Positions 29,935 to 39,741 of a DNA stretch of 64,000 nucleotides are shown here, piece by piece (within the stretch, counting starts at the first letter, position 1; each line of letters begins with the position of its first letter). The stretch is from Panagrolaimus kolymaensis (lineage: Eukaryota; Nematoda; Chromadorea; Rhabditida; Panagrolaimidae). Location of the stretch: positions 2,418,001 through 2,482,000 of the forward strand of contig JAJQJQ010000027.1 in assembly GCA_028622995.1 (NCBI GenBank), given 5' to 3'. A model generated the notes under the pieces. It was not told where the DNA came from, did not search any database, and saw only the letters and a program-made list of their open reading frames with translations. A program made the translations under genes and the position numbers.

Positions 29935-31181
29935 GAAACACTAGGTATGCTGTAAAAATCTTTCATATCTCTACTGTGAGATAATATTTTTGTGTTTTTT
30001 TATTTTTAATTCATCTCGCCACATTCAGACGATCATTTTTAGCCTAAACAGTATTTGTAAATCCCTCATAATAAAAAAGAAAAAACTCATTTCCGTAAAA
30101 AATTTCCGCGGAATTCCGTAACGGAATTCCGCGGAAATTTTTTACGGAAATACTATCGTAACTTTTTTTAAATTAAGGATTTTTAAATTCTGTTTGGCTT
30201 AGAATGAACGAAATTCATCGTAGAAAATTATGGAAAAATAAAAAACATAGGAAGATTTACTCATAATTGAGATAAATCATGCATACTGAGTGTTCCTAGG
30301 AAAATTTCCGCTCAGCCCTGATTGGAAACTACTAATAGTATGGCAAGGAGGCTACTGATAAAAATAAGGAAAATTATTGTGGGCCCAATTGCAGCGCCCT
30401 CCATTATCTAAAAAATTTCGAATAAATGGTGATTTATCTTACTATTTTCCAATGTTTGTACATATGTAGTAATGAAAATAAAGTTTTCTAATTTTTTAGT
30501 CTTTTTATTTTGAATTTGACGTTATTTGTATTGAAAATGTAAAGTTCCAACTCTAGGTTGTTGATTTATAAAATTGCTTTATTAAAATATGTACGTCCAA
30601 AAACTAAAATAAAAATAAAAGAAAATGAAGACTGAAAAATAAAATAATGTCTGCTTTTTACGATGAATGTATGATAAAATGCTTTTATATGCGACCCAAA
30701 ACTGGCGGCTGCGCGCCTCGATGATTCATTTGGATTCGCTTCTTTAAAGGTAGAGAAAGCAACCTTTAGTTTCGGCGGCAAGAAGACACAAAGAAATTTG
30801 AAATAAGAAAAGAGAAAATGGGAAAGGACAAAATAAAAATATTAAATTCCGAAACAAAGTTTAAATCTATTTCTTACTCATTAAAGAAAGAAATTTGGGT
30901 TTAAAAATAAAATTTTTTTGCTCATTTTACACATCTGCAGTTGTGTGTGACTTTTAAAAACTTTCTTCCAACGCACATATAAAAATCTTAGTGGATTCAA
31001 TTTTTTATATTTATCCAACCATTTTTATTTTCTTTATTTTTTTTTTGAAAAAAAAATGAAGAAATATCTTTAAAAAATTCTTCATTTTTTTCTCTGCAAA
31101 TTTTAAAATTTTTCGTTTTGCTTTCTTTCTCATTGCATTTTCTTTTTCCATCGTTTCATTTGTGCTTCATTTTTGTCAAAC
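29935..31181. other. Single-copy upstream region of the Cys-rich gene
   Basis: Non-satellite sequence between the array and the first start codon. It begins at the abrupt junction GAAGTG|AAACACTAGG and holds the 63-bp palindrome listed separately, a GC-rich patch near 30,690-30,725, a TATA-like GCATATAAAAGC on the minus strand (30,681-30,692) and a T-rich stretch just before the gene. A minus-strand frame at 30,566-30,781 begins with TTG and has no supporting features, so I see no gene here. The block presumably contains the promoter of the downstream gene, since it was duplicated with it. That is inference. Confidence 0.6.
30089..30151. repeat. 63-bp perfect palindrome
   Basis: Two 31-bp arms are perfect reverse complements around a single central base at 30,120. 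The arms contain TTCCGTAAAAAATTTCCGCG and CGGAATTCCG. It lies about 1 kb upstream of the Cys-rich gene and is repeated exactly in the duplicated segment at 39,898-39,960. It could be a foldback element, a hairpin or cruciform former, or a fragment of a dispersed palindromic repeat. Confidence 0.95.
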
Positions 31182-31805
31182 ATGCAAGTCGTCGTCAAAT
31201 CTGCCGCTGCTGCTTTATTTCTTCTCATTTTTATTCTTCATCCAACTTTTGCATCTGGTGATAAAAGAAATCCTGATCTAGAATGCCTTGAATATCGTAC
31301 ATGTATTACAAAAAGTGATAAACAAACAAGTTAGTTCCTTTTTATTACCTTTTTTGAACACTTTAAAAACTTATGTTTAAATTTTTAGCTACGAAGTATT
31401 TTGTTGAATGCAATTTTGGTTGTGCTGCTTGGAGATGTGTAAAAAATGGTGTATTTTATTTTGGTTATGGATGTGGAGGAATCAGAGATCATAATATTTG
31501 TCGTGGAGATGGTGAACCACATCAATGGGTTTGTGGCCCTGGACCTTATTGTGCAAGTGTTGATGTTAGTTTTTTCTTAATATTTCTTTCTTTTTTTAAC
31601 TTTTTTCTTTTTACAGGAAACTCCACCATCAAATCTTTCGGATGTTAAATGTGATGCTACAGGTGGAATTGAAGCAGATGATAGAAACCGTTATCGTGTT
31701 AATGAACGACCTAATGGAAATGGAATCTATGAAACAACAAAAATGGATGCATTCAAATTTTTTGGAATGATGGTCATTGGATGGATTTTCATGTATGGAT
31801 GGTAA
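31182..31805 (+). CDS. Secretory Cys-rich protein with C-terminal anchor (copy 1)
   Basis: Three exons: 31182-31329, 31389-31564 and 31617-31805. The introns are 59 and 52 nt (GTTAGT...TTTTTAG and GTTAGT...TTTACAG) and the phases close exactly to 170 aa. The first 25 or so residues form a signal peptide with an Ala/Leu/Ile/Phe core ending near TFASG. The mature part has ten cysteines, several in CX(n)C spacing, with FGCAAWRC, a Gly-rich GYGCGG stretch and VCGPGPYC, so it is probably disulfide-bonded and extracellular. The C-terminus, FKFFGMMVIGWIFMYGW, is a short hydrophobic segment that could be a membrane anchor or GPI-type signal. I do not recognise the family. The gene is embedded in satellite on both sides and has a truncated twin at 40,991. 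Confidence 0.85.
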
Positions 31806-32249
31806 ATAAAATGTAATACATTTCACTTCTTTTCTTTTAATTCTGTATTGTATAATTGTAAAAAATAAATATTTGTATTTATCTATGTAATTATTTATAT
31901 TAACTTTTGAAAACTAAAATTATATAAACATTAGTAGGTTATAAAATGAGTCATAGCATTTAAGAGGTCGTATATGAGAAAATCGAAAATCGAGTCAGAT
32001 CACTTTTTCTCTGAGAAGTTTTCACTTATCCCACGTGATAAAACACACAAAAAAATAATTATTGGGCATGATTTCAGATTTTTGATGATTCAGATATCCC
32101 GAGATACAGCTACATAAGGCTTCAGTACACCAAATATCTTAAAAAATTCGCGAAAAATCGAAAAGTGGCTTGAATGGTTAAATATGGAGGGGAATATAGG
32201 TTTTCGAGGTCGCTGAACACAATGGGAAAGAAATCAAATCCGTATTACT
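31806..32249. other. 3' flank of copy 1, no gene seen
   Basis: AT-rich 3' flank with an AATAAA at 31,865-31,870, followed by sequence that looks like part of another dispersed repeat (GGTTTTCGAGGTCGCTGAAC near 32,200). Satellite resumes at about 32,250. This flank is absent from the second gene copy, which is cut before it. Confidence 0.55.
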
Positions 32250-33099
32250 ATAAAACTTTGTTTAAATAAATAAATAACAATCCAAAGAAGTGACATAAAC
32301 TCTTTTTTCTTCAAAGGCTTCGAACCTGCATTTTTTATATAGAATTTTATCTAAAATAAAATAGCCAAAATCTTTTTATCGAATGTTTGAGGAGATGATC
32401 AAAGGGAATTAATAAAACTGTGTTTAAATAAATAAATAACAATCCAAAGAAGTGACATAAACTCTTTTTCCTTCAAAGGCCACGACCCTATATTTTTTAT
32501 TTAGAATTTTATCTAAAATAAAATATCCAAAATCTTTTTACCGAATGTTTGAGGAGATAAACAAAGGAATTAATAAAACTGTGTTTAAATAAACAAATAA
32601 CAATCCAAAGAAGTGACATAAACTCTTTTTTCTTCAAAGGCCACGGACCAGTATTTTTTATATAGAATTTTATCTAAAATAAAATAGCCAAAATCTTTTT
32701 ATCGAATGTTTGAGGAGATGATCAAAGGGAATTAATTAAACTTTGTTTAAATAAATAAATAACAATCCAAAGAAATGACATAAACTCTTTTTTCTTCAAA
32801 GGCCACGACCCTATATTTTTTATTTAGAATTTTATCTAAAATAAAATATCCAAAATCTTTTTACCGAATGTTTGAGGAGATGATCAAAGGAATTAATAAA
32901 ACTGTGTTTAAATAAATAAATAACAATCCAAAGAAGTGACATAAACTCTTTTTCCTTCAAAGGCCACGACCCTGTATTTTTTATTTAGAATATTATCTAA
33001 AATAAAATAGCCAAAATCTTTTTATCGAATGTTTGAGGAGATGATCAAAGGGAATTAATAAAACTTTGTTTAAATAAATAAATAACAATCCAAAGAAAT
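32250..33099. repeat. 162-bp satellite array, second block
   Basis: About five monomers of the same satellite, entered in mid-unit at TAAAACTTTG. They carry variants rare or absent in the left block: AAAATAGCC for AAAATATCC, AAACTGTGTTTAAAT, and CTTTTTCCTTC. The block is interrupted at 33,099 by the LTR retrotransposon, after which the same monomer continues at 38,121. Confidence 0.95.
33095..33099. repeat. Target-site duplication, left
   Basis: GAAAT immediately before the left LTR, matching GAAAT at 38,121-38,125. Uninterrupted monomers of the array read CAAAGAAATGACAT, so the pair is a genuine 5-bp duplication and not chance. Confidence 0.95.
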
Positions 33100-33300
33100 T
33101 GTTGTGCACAGGTTGGAGAGACAGCAACAATTTTATAATAGATTTATTCAGAGAATAAAGTTGACATACAATTTCATTGAATGAAAGACAACGAACAAAC
33201 AAGGCTAAGCTTTAGGCGAGAGTGAAGACGCGAGTCAAACACTATCTTCGTTGTGAGAGGTGGCGCTTGATTGAGATGCATTTGAAATGCGCGCACAACA
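33100..33300 (-). repeat. 3' LTR of the Ty3/gypsy element
   Basis: 201 bp, termini TGTTGTGC...GCACAACA, which also form a short terminal inverted repeat. No difference from the other LTR was found. Confidence 0.96.
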
Positions 33301-33313
33301 TCCCTCCCCACTT
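33301..33313 (-). other. Polypurine tract
   Basis: On the element's sense strand, AAGTGGGGAGGGA directly abuts the 3' LTR, the expected place and composition for the plus-strand primer. Confidence 0.85.
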
Positions 33314-33386
33314 ATATTAGACTAGTGAGGTACTTAGCTTAAATAATTAACAAGAACAATATAATATCTAACAAAGACTAGAGCAA

Positions 33387-36300
33387 CTAAATCCTAGAGT
33401 CGTAGTTTTTGAGACGTGGATCAGGAGCAAGTCTTTGAGTTGGAACACGAGCACGAGCAGATCTTCGAAGAGTGACGGGTGATTCTTGAGCATTTGACGA
33501 TGGATCACGAGCGATATCAGGAGCGTTTGTTCTTGAGTTCGAAGTCGATTGAGATTGAGGAGCATCACTTGGAGCATTTGAAGTCGATTGAGATGGCGGA
33601 GTTTGGCGAGCGGTAACCAATGGAGTTGAAACTTCGGTCATGGTACAGGGCATGGTACACGAAGCTTGTTGAACCGGAGTCGTTGACGATTGTTCATTTG
33701 TTGGACTTGAAGAGCGCGACGAAGGAGCACTTGTAGAGTTTGGAGTATGGGATCCACCTTCCCCTGATGAATTTGAAGCATGAGAATCAGATTCAGAAGT
33801 AGAGAACGGTTCAGAGGCGATTGGATCAGCAGCTTTGAGTAGTTGGTTTGCATGTCGACGATGGTATTTTCCAGTTGAATTTTCTTGAAGTTTGTACATG
33901 GTTTTTCCGACTTTGGCTATAACAACAGCAGAAACCCAAGGACCTTCAGGTTTAAGTCGAAAATGCACATGATCATTCACTTTGAAGAACTTTGCTTTGA
34001 CTCCATGGTGTCGATTGAATTGTTCATCTTGTTCGACGTTTGATTTCATGAATTTGACGAAGTTTGGACGAAGCATGTCGAGTTGATTTCGTAATTCACG
34101 ACCAAGATGAGCAAAAGCAGGAGTACAGCAACCCGGAGTAGCATTTGATGGAGTTGTTCGATAAGCAATCAGGAAAGAGTCGATGCAATCATGTAGCTTG
34201 AAGTTTGAGCCAAGGTCGATTGATTTCTTCTTGACGAATCGTTTGACGATATCAACCATACGTTCGGCTTGACCATTTGATTGTGGATGGTATGGAGCAC
34301 TACGGATGTGATTGATGCAGTAGTCGTCGCAGAAATTCTTGAATTCACTTGATGCAAATTGCGGACCATTATCAGAAACTATAACCATTGGAGCACCATT
34401 ATCAGCAATATACCTTTGAAGAACTTTGACAGTTTTGGCGGTTGTTGTTGATTTCATAACAGCGACATCAATCCATTTGGAGTGTGAATCGACGATTACC
34501 AGCAGATAATGATCAAGAAGAGGACCAGCGAAGTCGATATGGATTCGATCACCAGGTTTGGAAGAAACAGGCCATGAGACGAGTGGTACCTTGATTGGAT
34601 TCTTTTTGAGTTGAATGCAGGCGTCGCATGATTTGACCATTGTTTCGATGTCTTGATTGAGTCCAGACCAGAAAACATGACGACGAGCAAGAGCTTTAGT
34701 ACGGCGTTCCCTATTGTGACCAGCATGAAGTTGTCGAAGAACATGATCACGAAGTTTTGCAGGAATAAATACACGATCATTCATCATAATGACGTCCTTG
34801 ATCAAGTAGTATTTTAGCTTTCCATCGCCTTGTCGTTTGTTTGATTTGATTGATTTGAGAAGTTGTTGAGCTTCTGGATCATCAGCATAAGCAGCAGCAA
34901 CATCAACAGCAGTAACTTGAAGAATAATAGCATGAGGAGTAACATCATCAGAGAGATCATCGACGATTGAATTCACCATGTACGAGTCATCTTCTTCGTA
35001 AATTTCTTCTAATTCCCGAGTTTGTTTGATGAGCCTTGAAAGAGCGTCAGCTTGACCGAATTGTGTTGTGTTTCGGTATTCAATGTTGAAGTCATAACCA
35101 GAGAGTGTAAGAGCCCAACGATGAAGACGATTGATAGCAACTGACGGTTTCTTTGCTTTGTTTCCGAAGATTGATAGAAGAGCACGATGATCAGTCAGGA
35201 GAGTGAACTTTCTTCCTTCGAGGTAGCGTTTGAAGACTTTGATAGCCATGACGAGTGCAAGACCTTCTTTTTCAGTTTGATTGTATTTCTGTTGCGACGA
35301 GTTCATAGCACGCGAGAAGAATTGTATTGGTCTTTCGGTGCCGTTTGGATATCGATGGGAAATGCATCCACCAATACCAGCAGCAGAAGCGTCGGCAGCA
35401 ACGATGATTGGAAGACGAGGATCATAGTGTGTGAGCATGCAGTTTTCAGACAGAAGCATCTTGATAGTTGAGACAGCTTCATCATGTTCAGGAGTCCAAG
35501 TCCATTCAGCGTCGTTTTTGAGAAGATCGTCGAGTGGTTTGCGGTGGTTTCTCATCATTGGAATGAAGTTTTGATAGAAGTTGATGAGACCAAGGAAAGC
35601 GCGAAGTTTGGAGACGTCGGTTGGTGTTTGCATTGTTTGAATTGCAGCCACCTTTTCTGGATCAGGTTGAATTCCTTCAGCAGAAATCAGCTTTCCCAAG
35701 AACCCAACCGAAGCTTTGAATAGCTTGCATTTGTTGAGATTGAGTTTGAAACCTTCTTTCATGAGACGATTGAAGACAGTTTTGACATGTTCACGATGTT
35801 CGTCGATTGATTTGCTAAAGATCAGAATATCATCGAGGTAAGCAGCGGCGAATGGTAAGTCCATTAGCATTTCATCCATGATACGTTGAAATTCCGCAGG
35901 AGCATTCTTGAGACCAAAACAAAGAGCTTTATAACGAAATCTTCCAAAAGGAGTCGATATCGTAACATATTCTTGTGATTCTTTGTCGAGTGGCACTTGA
36001 TGATAAGCATCAGACAAATCCAGTTGAGTGAACACGGTAGCTTCAGAGATGAGATCGAAGATGTCGCTTGGTGATGGTAGTTGATAGCATGGTTCTTCCA
36101 GTCGTTCGTTGAGACCAGTTGAGAAGTCTATGACGAGCCTGGGTCTCCCGTCCTTCCTTGAGATGATTGATACAGGTGAAGCATAATTTGAGTGTTTCAC
36201 AGGATAAATTCTTTTTTCTTGGATCAATCGTTCAATTTCCGCTTTGAGAAGTTCAGCAGCATGAAGAGAAAGACGTCTGGGAGGTATGAACACATATGTC

Positions 36301-37724
36301 GAGTCCTTCTTGAGTTGAAGATGAACTTTGAAGTTCTTACATCGACCAGGTTTACCATCGAAGAGAGGTTTGAATTGTTGAGAGAGTTCGTCGATTGTTT
36401 GTTGAGGAACAATTGAATCATCAGATACCATGTTACAAGCAAGTTGATTCAGACGAATGTCACCAAGTTCAAATGTACCAAAGAAGTCATTACCAAGCAA
36501 CGACATTTGAGTTTCAGCTACGAAATATGTTACATCTTTGGTTTTAGTAACAAGTTGGTTATTTTCACCTTCGAAGTTGATTGTCGTTTGAGAAGTGAAG
36601 GAATCATTGAGTTGAAGAGGATGATTACCAGCAGCATTGACGACGATTGGTTGACGAGTAAGAGCAGGAGATCCAATAGCAGAATGATCACGAGGTGTAA
36701 GAATTGATATGTCAGCACCGGTATCCAAAAGGCATCTAAGCGGTTTACCATTGATGATGAGGTTTACCATTAACCTTGGATGATCACGTTTCCATGAAAG
36801 GCGCAAGACTTGTTTTGATTCATCAAGATGATAAGAACCAGCTCGGCCACCAGTATAACGAGCTTGAGTTCTTGATTTTGACGAATGTGAGTTGTTTGAT
36901 TTGAAGTTGGCTTTCTTACAGAACTTGAGCATATGACCATTAACTTTGCAGTGAGAGCAGTATGCAGGATCTTTCTTACAATCAATACGCCAGTGCAGAT
37001 CACCACAGTTTGGACAAGGAGAAGTCGGTGGAAATCGATTTGAAGAAGAAGTTTGATTTGACGTTTGATTTGACGTTTGCTTTGGTTGATGACGTTTCTT
37101 GTTTTGACCAGGATGACCACGATGGAGTTGGTTGACTAGTTGAGTTTCAGGCAGTCTTTGTTCTCGATTTGTTTGAATTGTCGTTTCAATGAGCTTTTGG
37201 CAATCAGCAAATGTTGTTTGAGCATTACCAGCAAGCATGTCGAGTATACGAGTTCTAAGTGGTTGAAGTTCTTTAGATTTCATTGAGAGCATGAGGATCA
37301 TAGTTTGAAGTTCATTCTCAGAGAATTCACCCATTTTGAAATCGATAGTCGATTGTTTGATACGAGCACAAAGAACAGCAATTGGTTCATCTATAGGATC
37401 GTTCCACGTCGTTTGAAGAGCAGCAAAGCGTTTAGCGAAGAGTGATTCACTTCTGTCGAATAGTTGTATCATCACTTTCTTGAGAACCTTGGAGTCGTAA
37501 GTTGTCAGAGCTCCTTCAGTTTTGCAAGCAGGAGTCAGAAGTAAAGCACCACTTACTTTATGATAGCAAGCATCATCCAAACAAGTTTTGATCAAACTTA
37601 TCTTTTGCTTCTCAGTTAGCGTCGGATGAAGGTCGAATACGTCGTCGATTCTTTCAATCCAGATAGCAGCAGAGTTTGGACGAGCAGCATCGTATTTGAA
37701 CGGAGGAAGAGTTGGAAGAGTCAT
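33387..37724 (-). CDS. Ty3/gypsy gag-pol polyprotein, 1,445 aa
   Basis: A single open frame from ATG at 37,724. Residues 1 to about 200 are gag-like capsid, followed by a Gln/Asn/Ser-rich linker. There are two zinc knuckles near 235-265: CPNCGDLHWRIDC (CX2CX3HX4C, one residue short of canonical) and CSHCKVNGHMLKFC (CX2CX4HX4C). The aspartic protease motif LLDTGADIS is near 332. Reverse transcriptase shows DLSDAYHQVPL and the catalytic YLDDI near 628. RNase H begins near AADAS at about 776 and includes TEKEGLALV and TDHRALL. Integrase has the HHCC region ending CDACIQL near 1031, then HIDFAGP, SDNGPQF near 1117 and PYHPQSNGQAERM for the DDE triad. The Ser/Thr/Pro-rich tail (about 1330-1445) ends in a basic RRSARARVP segment. 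No frameshift separates gag and pol, so all products would come from one polyprotein. Confidence 0.97.
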   Translation of the reverse strand: MTLPTLPPFKYDAARPNSAAIWIERIDDVFDLHPTLTEKQKISLIKTCLDDACYHKVSGALLLTPACKTEGALTTYDSKVLKKVMIQLFDRSESLFAKRFAALQTTWNDPIDEPIAVLCARIKQSTIDFKMGEFSENELQTMILMLSMKSKELQPLRTRILDMLAGNAQTTFADCQKLIETTIQTNREQRLPETQLVNQLHRGHPGQNKKRHQPKQTSNQTSNQTSSSNRFPPTSPCPNCGDLHWRIDCKKDPAYCSHCKVNGHMLKFCKKANFKSNNSHSSKSRTQARYTGGRAGSYHLDESKQVLRLSWKRDHPRLMVNLIINGKPLRCLLDTGADISILTPRDHSAIGSPALTRQPIVVNAAGNHPLQLNDSFTSQTTINFEGENNQLVTKTKDVTYFVAETQMSLLGNDFFGTFELGDIRLNQLACNMVSDDSIVPQQTIDELSQQFKPLFDGKPGRCKNFKVHLQLKKDSTYVFIPPRRLSLHAAELLKAEIERLIQEKRIYPVKHSNYASPVSIISRKDGRPRLVIDFSTGLNERLEEPCYQLPSPSDIFDLISEATVFTQLDLSDAYHQVPLDKESQEYVTISTPFGRFRYKALCFGLKNAPAEFQRIMDEMLMDLPFAAAYLDDILIFSKSIDEHREHVKTVFNRLMKEGFKLNLNKCKLFKASVGFLGKLISAEGIQPDPEKVAAIQTMQTPTDVSKLRAFLGLINFYQNFIPMMRNHRKPLDDLLKNDAEWTWTPEHDEAVSTIKMLLSENCMLTHYDPRLPIIVAADASAAGIGGCISHRYPNGTERPIQFFSRAMNSSQQKYNQTEKEGLALVMAIKVFKRYLEGRKFTLLTDHRALLSIFGNKAKKPSVAINRLHRWALTLSGYDFNIEYRNTTQFGQADALSRLIKQTRELEEIYEEDDSYMVNSIVDDLSDDVTPHAIILQVTAVDVAAAYADDPEAQQLLKSIKSNKRQGDGKLKYYLIKDVIMMNDRVFIPAKLRDHVLRQLHAGHNRERRTKALARRHVFWSGLNQDIETMVKSCDACIQLKKNPIKVPLVSWPVSSKPGDRIHIDFAGPLLDHYLLVIVDSHSKWIDVAVMKSTTTAKTVKVLQRYIADNGAPMVIVSDNGPQFASSEFKNFCDDYCINHIRSAPYHPQSNGQAERMVDIVKRFVKKKSIDLGSNFKLHDCIDSFLIAYRTTPSNATPGCCTPAFAHLGRELRNQLDMLRPNFVKFMKSNVEQDEQFNRHHGVKAKFFKVNDHVHFRLKPEGPWVSAVVIAKVGKTMYKLQENSTGKYHRRHANQLLKAADPIASEPFSTSESDSHASNSSGEGGSHTPNSTSAPSSRSSSPTNEQSSTTPVQQASCTMPCTMTEVSTPLVTARQTPPSQSTSNAPSDAPQSQSTSNSRTNAPDIARDPSSNAQESPVTLRRSARARVPTQRLAPDPRLKNYDSRI

Positions 37725-37894
37725 CGTCGGTTGATCTTATAAACAGTAGAAGTTTAGAGCTGACGTTTGATTTGAGATCAGAAAGCAGCAAGAACAAGAC
37801 GGTTGATTGACAGCAGTTGGAGCAACAGTTGAACAAAATCTTGAGGAAGTTGAAGCAGCTGGAGCAAGAGTTGAGTTGAGGATCAGATAGGTCG

Positions 37895-37912
37895 AATCCG
37901 TAATCGTCACCA
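37895..37912 (-). other. Candidate tRNA primer-binding site
   Basis: Seven nucleotides inside the 5' LTR, the sense strand reads TGGTGACGATTACGG. Its complement ends in CCA and, read further on the plus strand, resembles a tRNA T-arm and acceptor (GGTCGAATCC...CACCA). The tRNA identity cannot be given without a tRNA set. Confidence 0.6.
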
Positions 37913-37919
37913 ATAAATT

Positions 37920-38120
37920 TGTTGTGCACAGGTTGGAGAGACAGCAACAATTTTATAATAGATTTATTCAGAGAATAAAGTTGACATACAATTTCATTGA
38001 ATGAAAGACAACGAACAAACAAGGCTAAGCTTTAGGCGAGAGTGAAGACGCGAGTCAAACACTATCTTCGTTGTGAGAGGTGGCGCTTGATTGAGATGCA
38101 TTTGAAATGCGCGCACAACA
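37920..38120 (-). repeat. 5' LTR of the Ty3/gypsy element
   Basis: 201 bp, identical to the left LTR. It would carry the promoter for the genomic RNA, but no element within it can be assigned confidently. Confidence 0.96.
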
Positions 38121-38125
38121 GAAAT
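38121..38125. repeat. Target-site duplication, right
   Basis: GAAAT directly after the right LTR, pairing with 33,095-33,099. Confidence 0.95.
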
Positions 38126-39741
38126 GACATAAACTCTTTTTTCTTCAAAGGCCACGACCCTGTATTTTTTATTTAGAATATTATCTAAAATAAAATATCC
38201 AAAATCTTTTTACCGAATGTTTGAGGAGATGATCAAAGGGAATTAATAAAACTTTGTTTAAATAAATAAATAACAATCCAAAGAAATGACATAAACTCTT
38301 TTTTCTTCAAAGGCCACGACCCTATATTTTTTATTTAGAATTTTATCTAAAATAAAATATCCAAAATCTTTTTACCGAATGTTTGAGGAGATGATCAAAG
38401 GGAATTAATAAAACTTTGTTTAAATAAATAAATAACAATCCAAAGAAGTGACATAAACTCTTTTTTCTTCAAAAGCCACGACCCTGTATTTTTTATTTAG
38501 AATTTTATCTAAAATAAAATATCCAAAATCTTTTTATCGAATGTTTGAGGAGATGATCAAAGGGAATTAATTAAACTTTGTTTAAATAAATAAATAACAA
38601 TCCAAAGAAATGACATAAACTCTTTTTTCTTCAAAGGCCACGACCCTGTATTTTTTATTTAGAATTTTATCTAAAATAAAATAGCCAAAATCTTTTTATC
38701 GAATGTTTGAGGAGATGATCAAAGGGAATTAATTAAACTTTGTTTAAATAAATAAATAACAATCCAAAGAAATGACATAAACTCTTTTTTCTTCAAAGGC
38801 CACGACCCTATATTTTTTATTTAGAATTTTATCTAAAATAAAATATCCAAAATCTTTTTACCGAATGTTTGAGGAGATGATCAAAGGAATTAATAAAACT
38901 GTGTTTAAATAAATAAATAACAATCCAAAGAAGTGACATAAACTCTTTTTCCTTCAAAGGCCACGACCCTGTATTTTTTATTTAGAATATTATCTAAAAT
39001 AAAATAGCCAAAATCTTTTTATCGAATGTTTGAGGAGATGAACAAAGGGAATTAATAAAACTTTGGTTAAATAAATAAATAACAATCCAAAGAAATGACA
39101 TAAACTCTTTTTTCTTCAAAGGCCACGACCCTATATTTTTTATTTAGAATTTTATCTAAAATAAAATATCCAAAATCTTTTTATCGAATGTTTGAGGAGA
39201 TGATCAAAGGAATTAATAAAACTGTGTTTAAATAAATAAATAACAATCCAAAGAAGTGACATAAACTCTTTTTTCTTCAAAGGCCACGACCCTATATTTT
39301 TTATTTAGAATTTTATCTAAAATAAAATAGCCAAAATCTTTTTATCGAATGTTTGAGGAGATGATCAAAGGGAATTAATAAAACTTTGTTTAAATAAATA
39401 AATAACAATCCAAAGAAGTGACATAAACTCTTTTTTCTTCAAAGGCCACGGACCAGTATTTTTTATATAGAATTTTATCTAAAATAAAATATCCAAAATC
39501 TTTTTATCGAATGTTTGAGGAGATGATCAAAGGGAATTAATAAAACTTTGTTTAAATAAATAAATAACAATCCAAAGAAATGACATAAACTCTTTTTTCT
39601 TCAAAGGCCACGACCCTATATTTTTTATTTAGAATTTTATCTAAAATAAAATATCCAAAATCTTTTTACCGAATGTTTGAGGAGATGATCAAAGGGAATT
39701 AATAAAACTTTGTTTAAATAAATAAATAACAATCCAAAGAA
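38121..39741. repeat. 162-bp satellite array, third block
   Basis: Ten monomers continuing the interrupted unit of the second block. It is mixed in AAAATATCC/AAAATAGCC and includes CCCTATATTTTTT heads and CCACGGACCAG heads. It ends at the same junction (GAAGTG|AAACACTAGG) as the left block, so the satellite/gene boundary was itself duplicated. Confidence 0.95.

Larger units (their letters stand above)
33100..38120 (-). mobile_element. Full-length Ty3/gypsy LTR retrotransposon (Mag-like)
   Basis: A complete 5,021-bp element read on the minus strand: 5' LTR (37,920-38,120), primer-binding region, 195-nt leader, one gag-pol ORF, polypurine tract and 3' LTR (33,100-33,300). The LTRs are 201 bp, begin TGTTG and end CAACA, and are identical at every base I compared. 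The element sits inside one satellite monomer and is bordered by the 5-bp direct repeat GAAAT, so the empty site can be read directly as CAAAGAAATGACAT. Identical LTRs, an open ORF and intact ends indicate a very recent and possibly still mobile insertion. The domain order PR-RT-RNaseH-IN with two zinc knuckles and integrase HPQSNGQAER fits Ty3/gypsy, probably the Mag lineage common in nematodes. The lineage call is from memory. Confidence 0.96.

Noticed and set aside
30566..30781. 71-codon minus-strand frame (and its copy at 40375-40590)
   Set aside because: Begins with TTG and has no signal peptide, domain or splice support. It is repeated only because the whole segment is duplicated.
31373..31648. 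Single-exon 91-aa protein
   Set aside because: It is exon 2 of the Cys-rich gene read through both flanking introns.
33368..33577. Small frames overlapping the retrotransposon (also 33638, 34169, 34496, 35187, 36224, 36770 and others)
   Set aside because: Shadows of the gag-pol frame on other phases or the opposite strand.
37654..38022. 122-aa frame spanning the 5' LTR and leader
   Set aside because: Part of it is LTR sequence and reappears at 33,202-32,993 for that reason; no domain.
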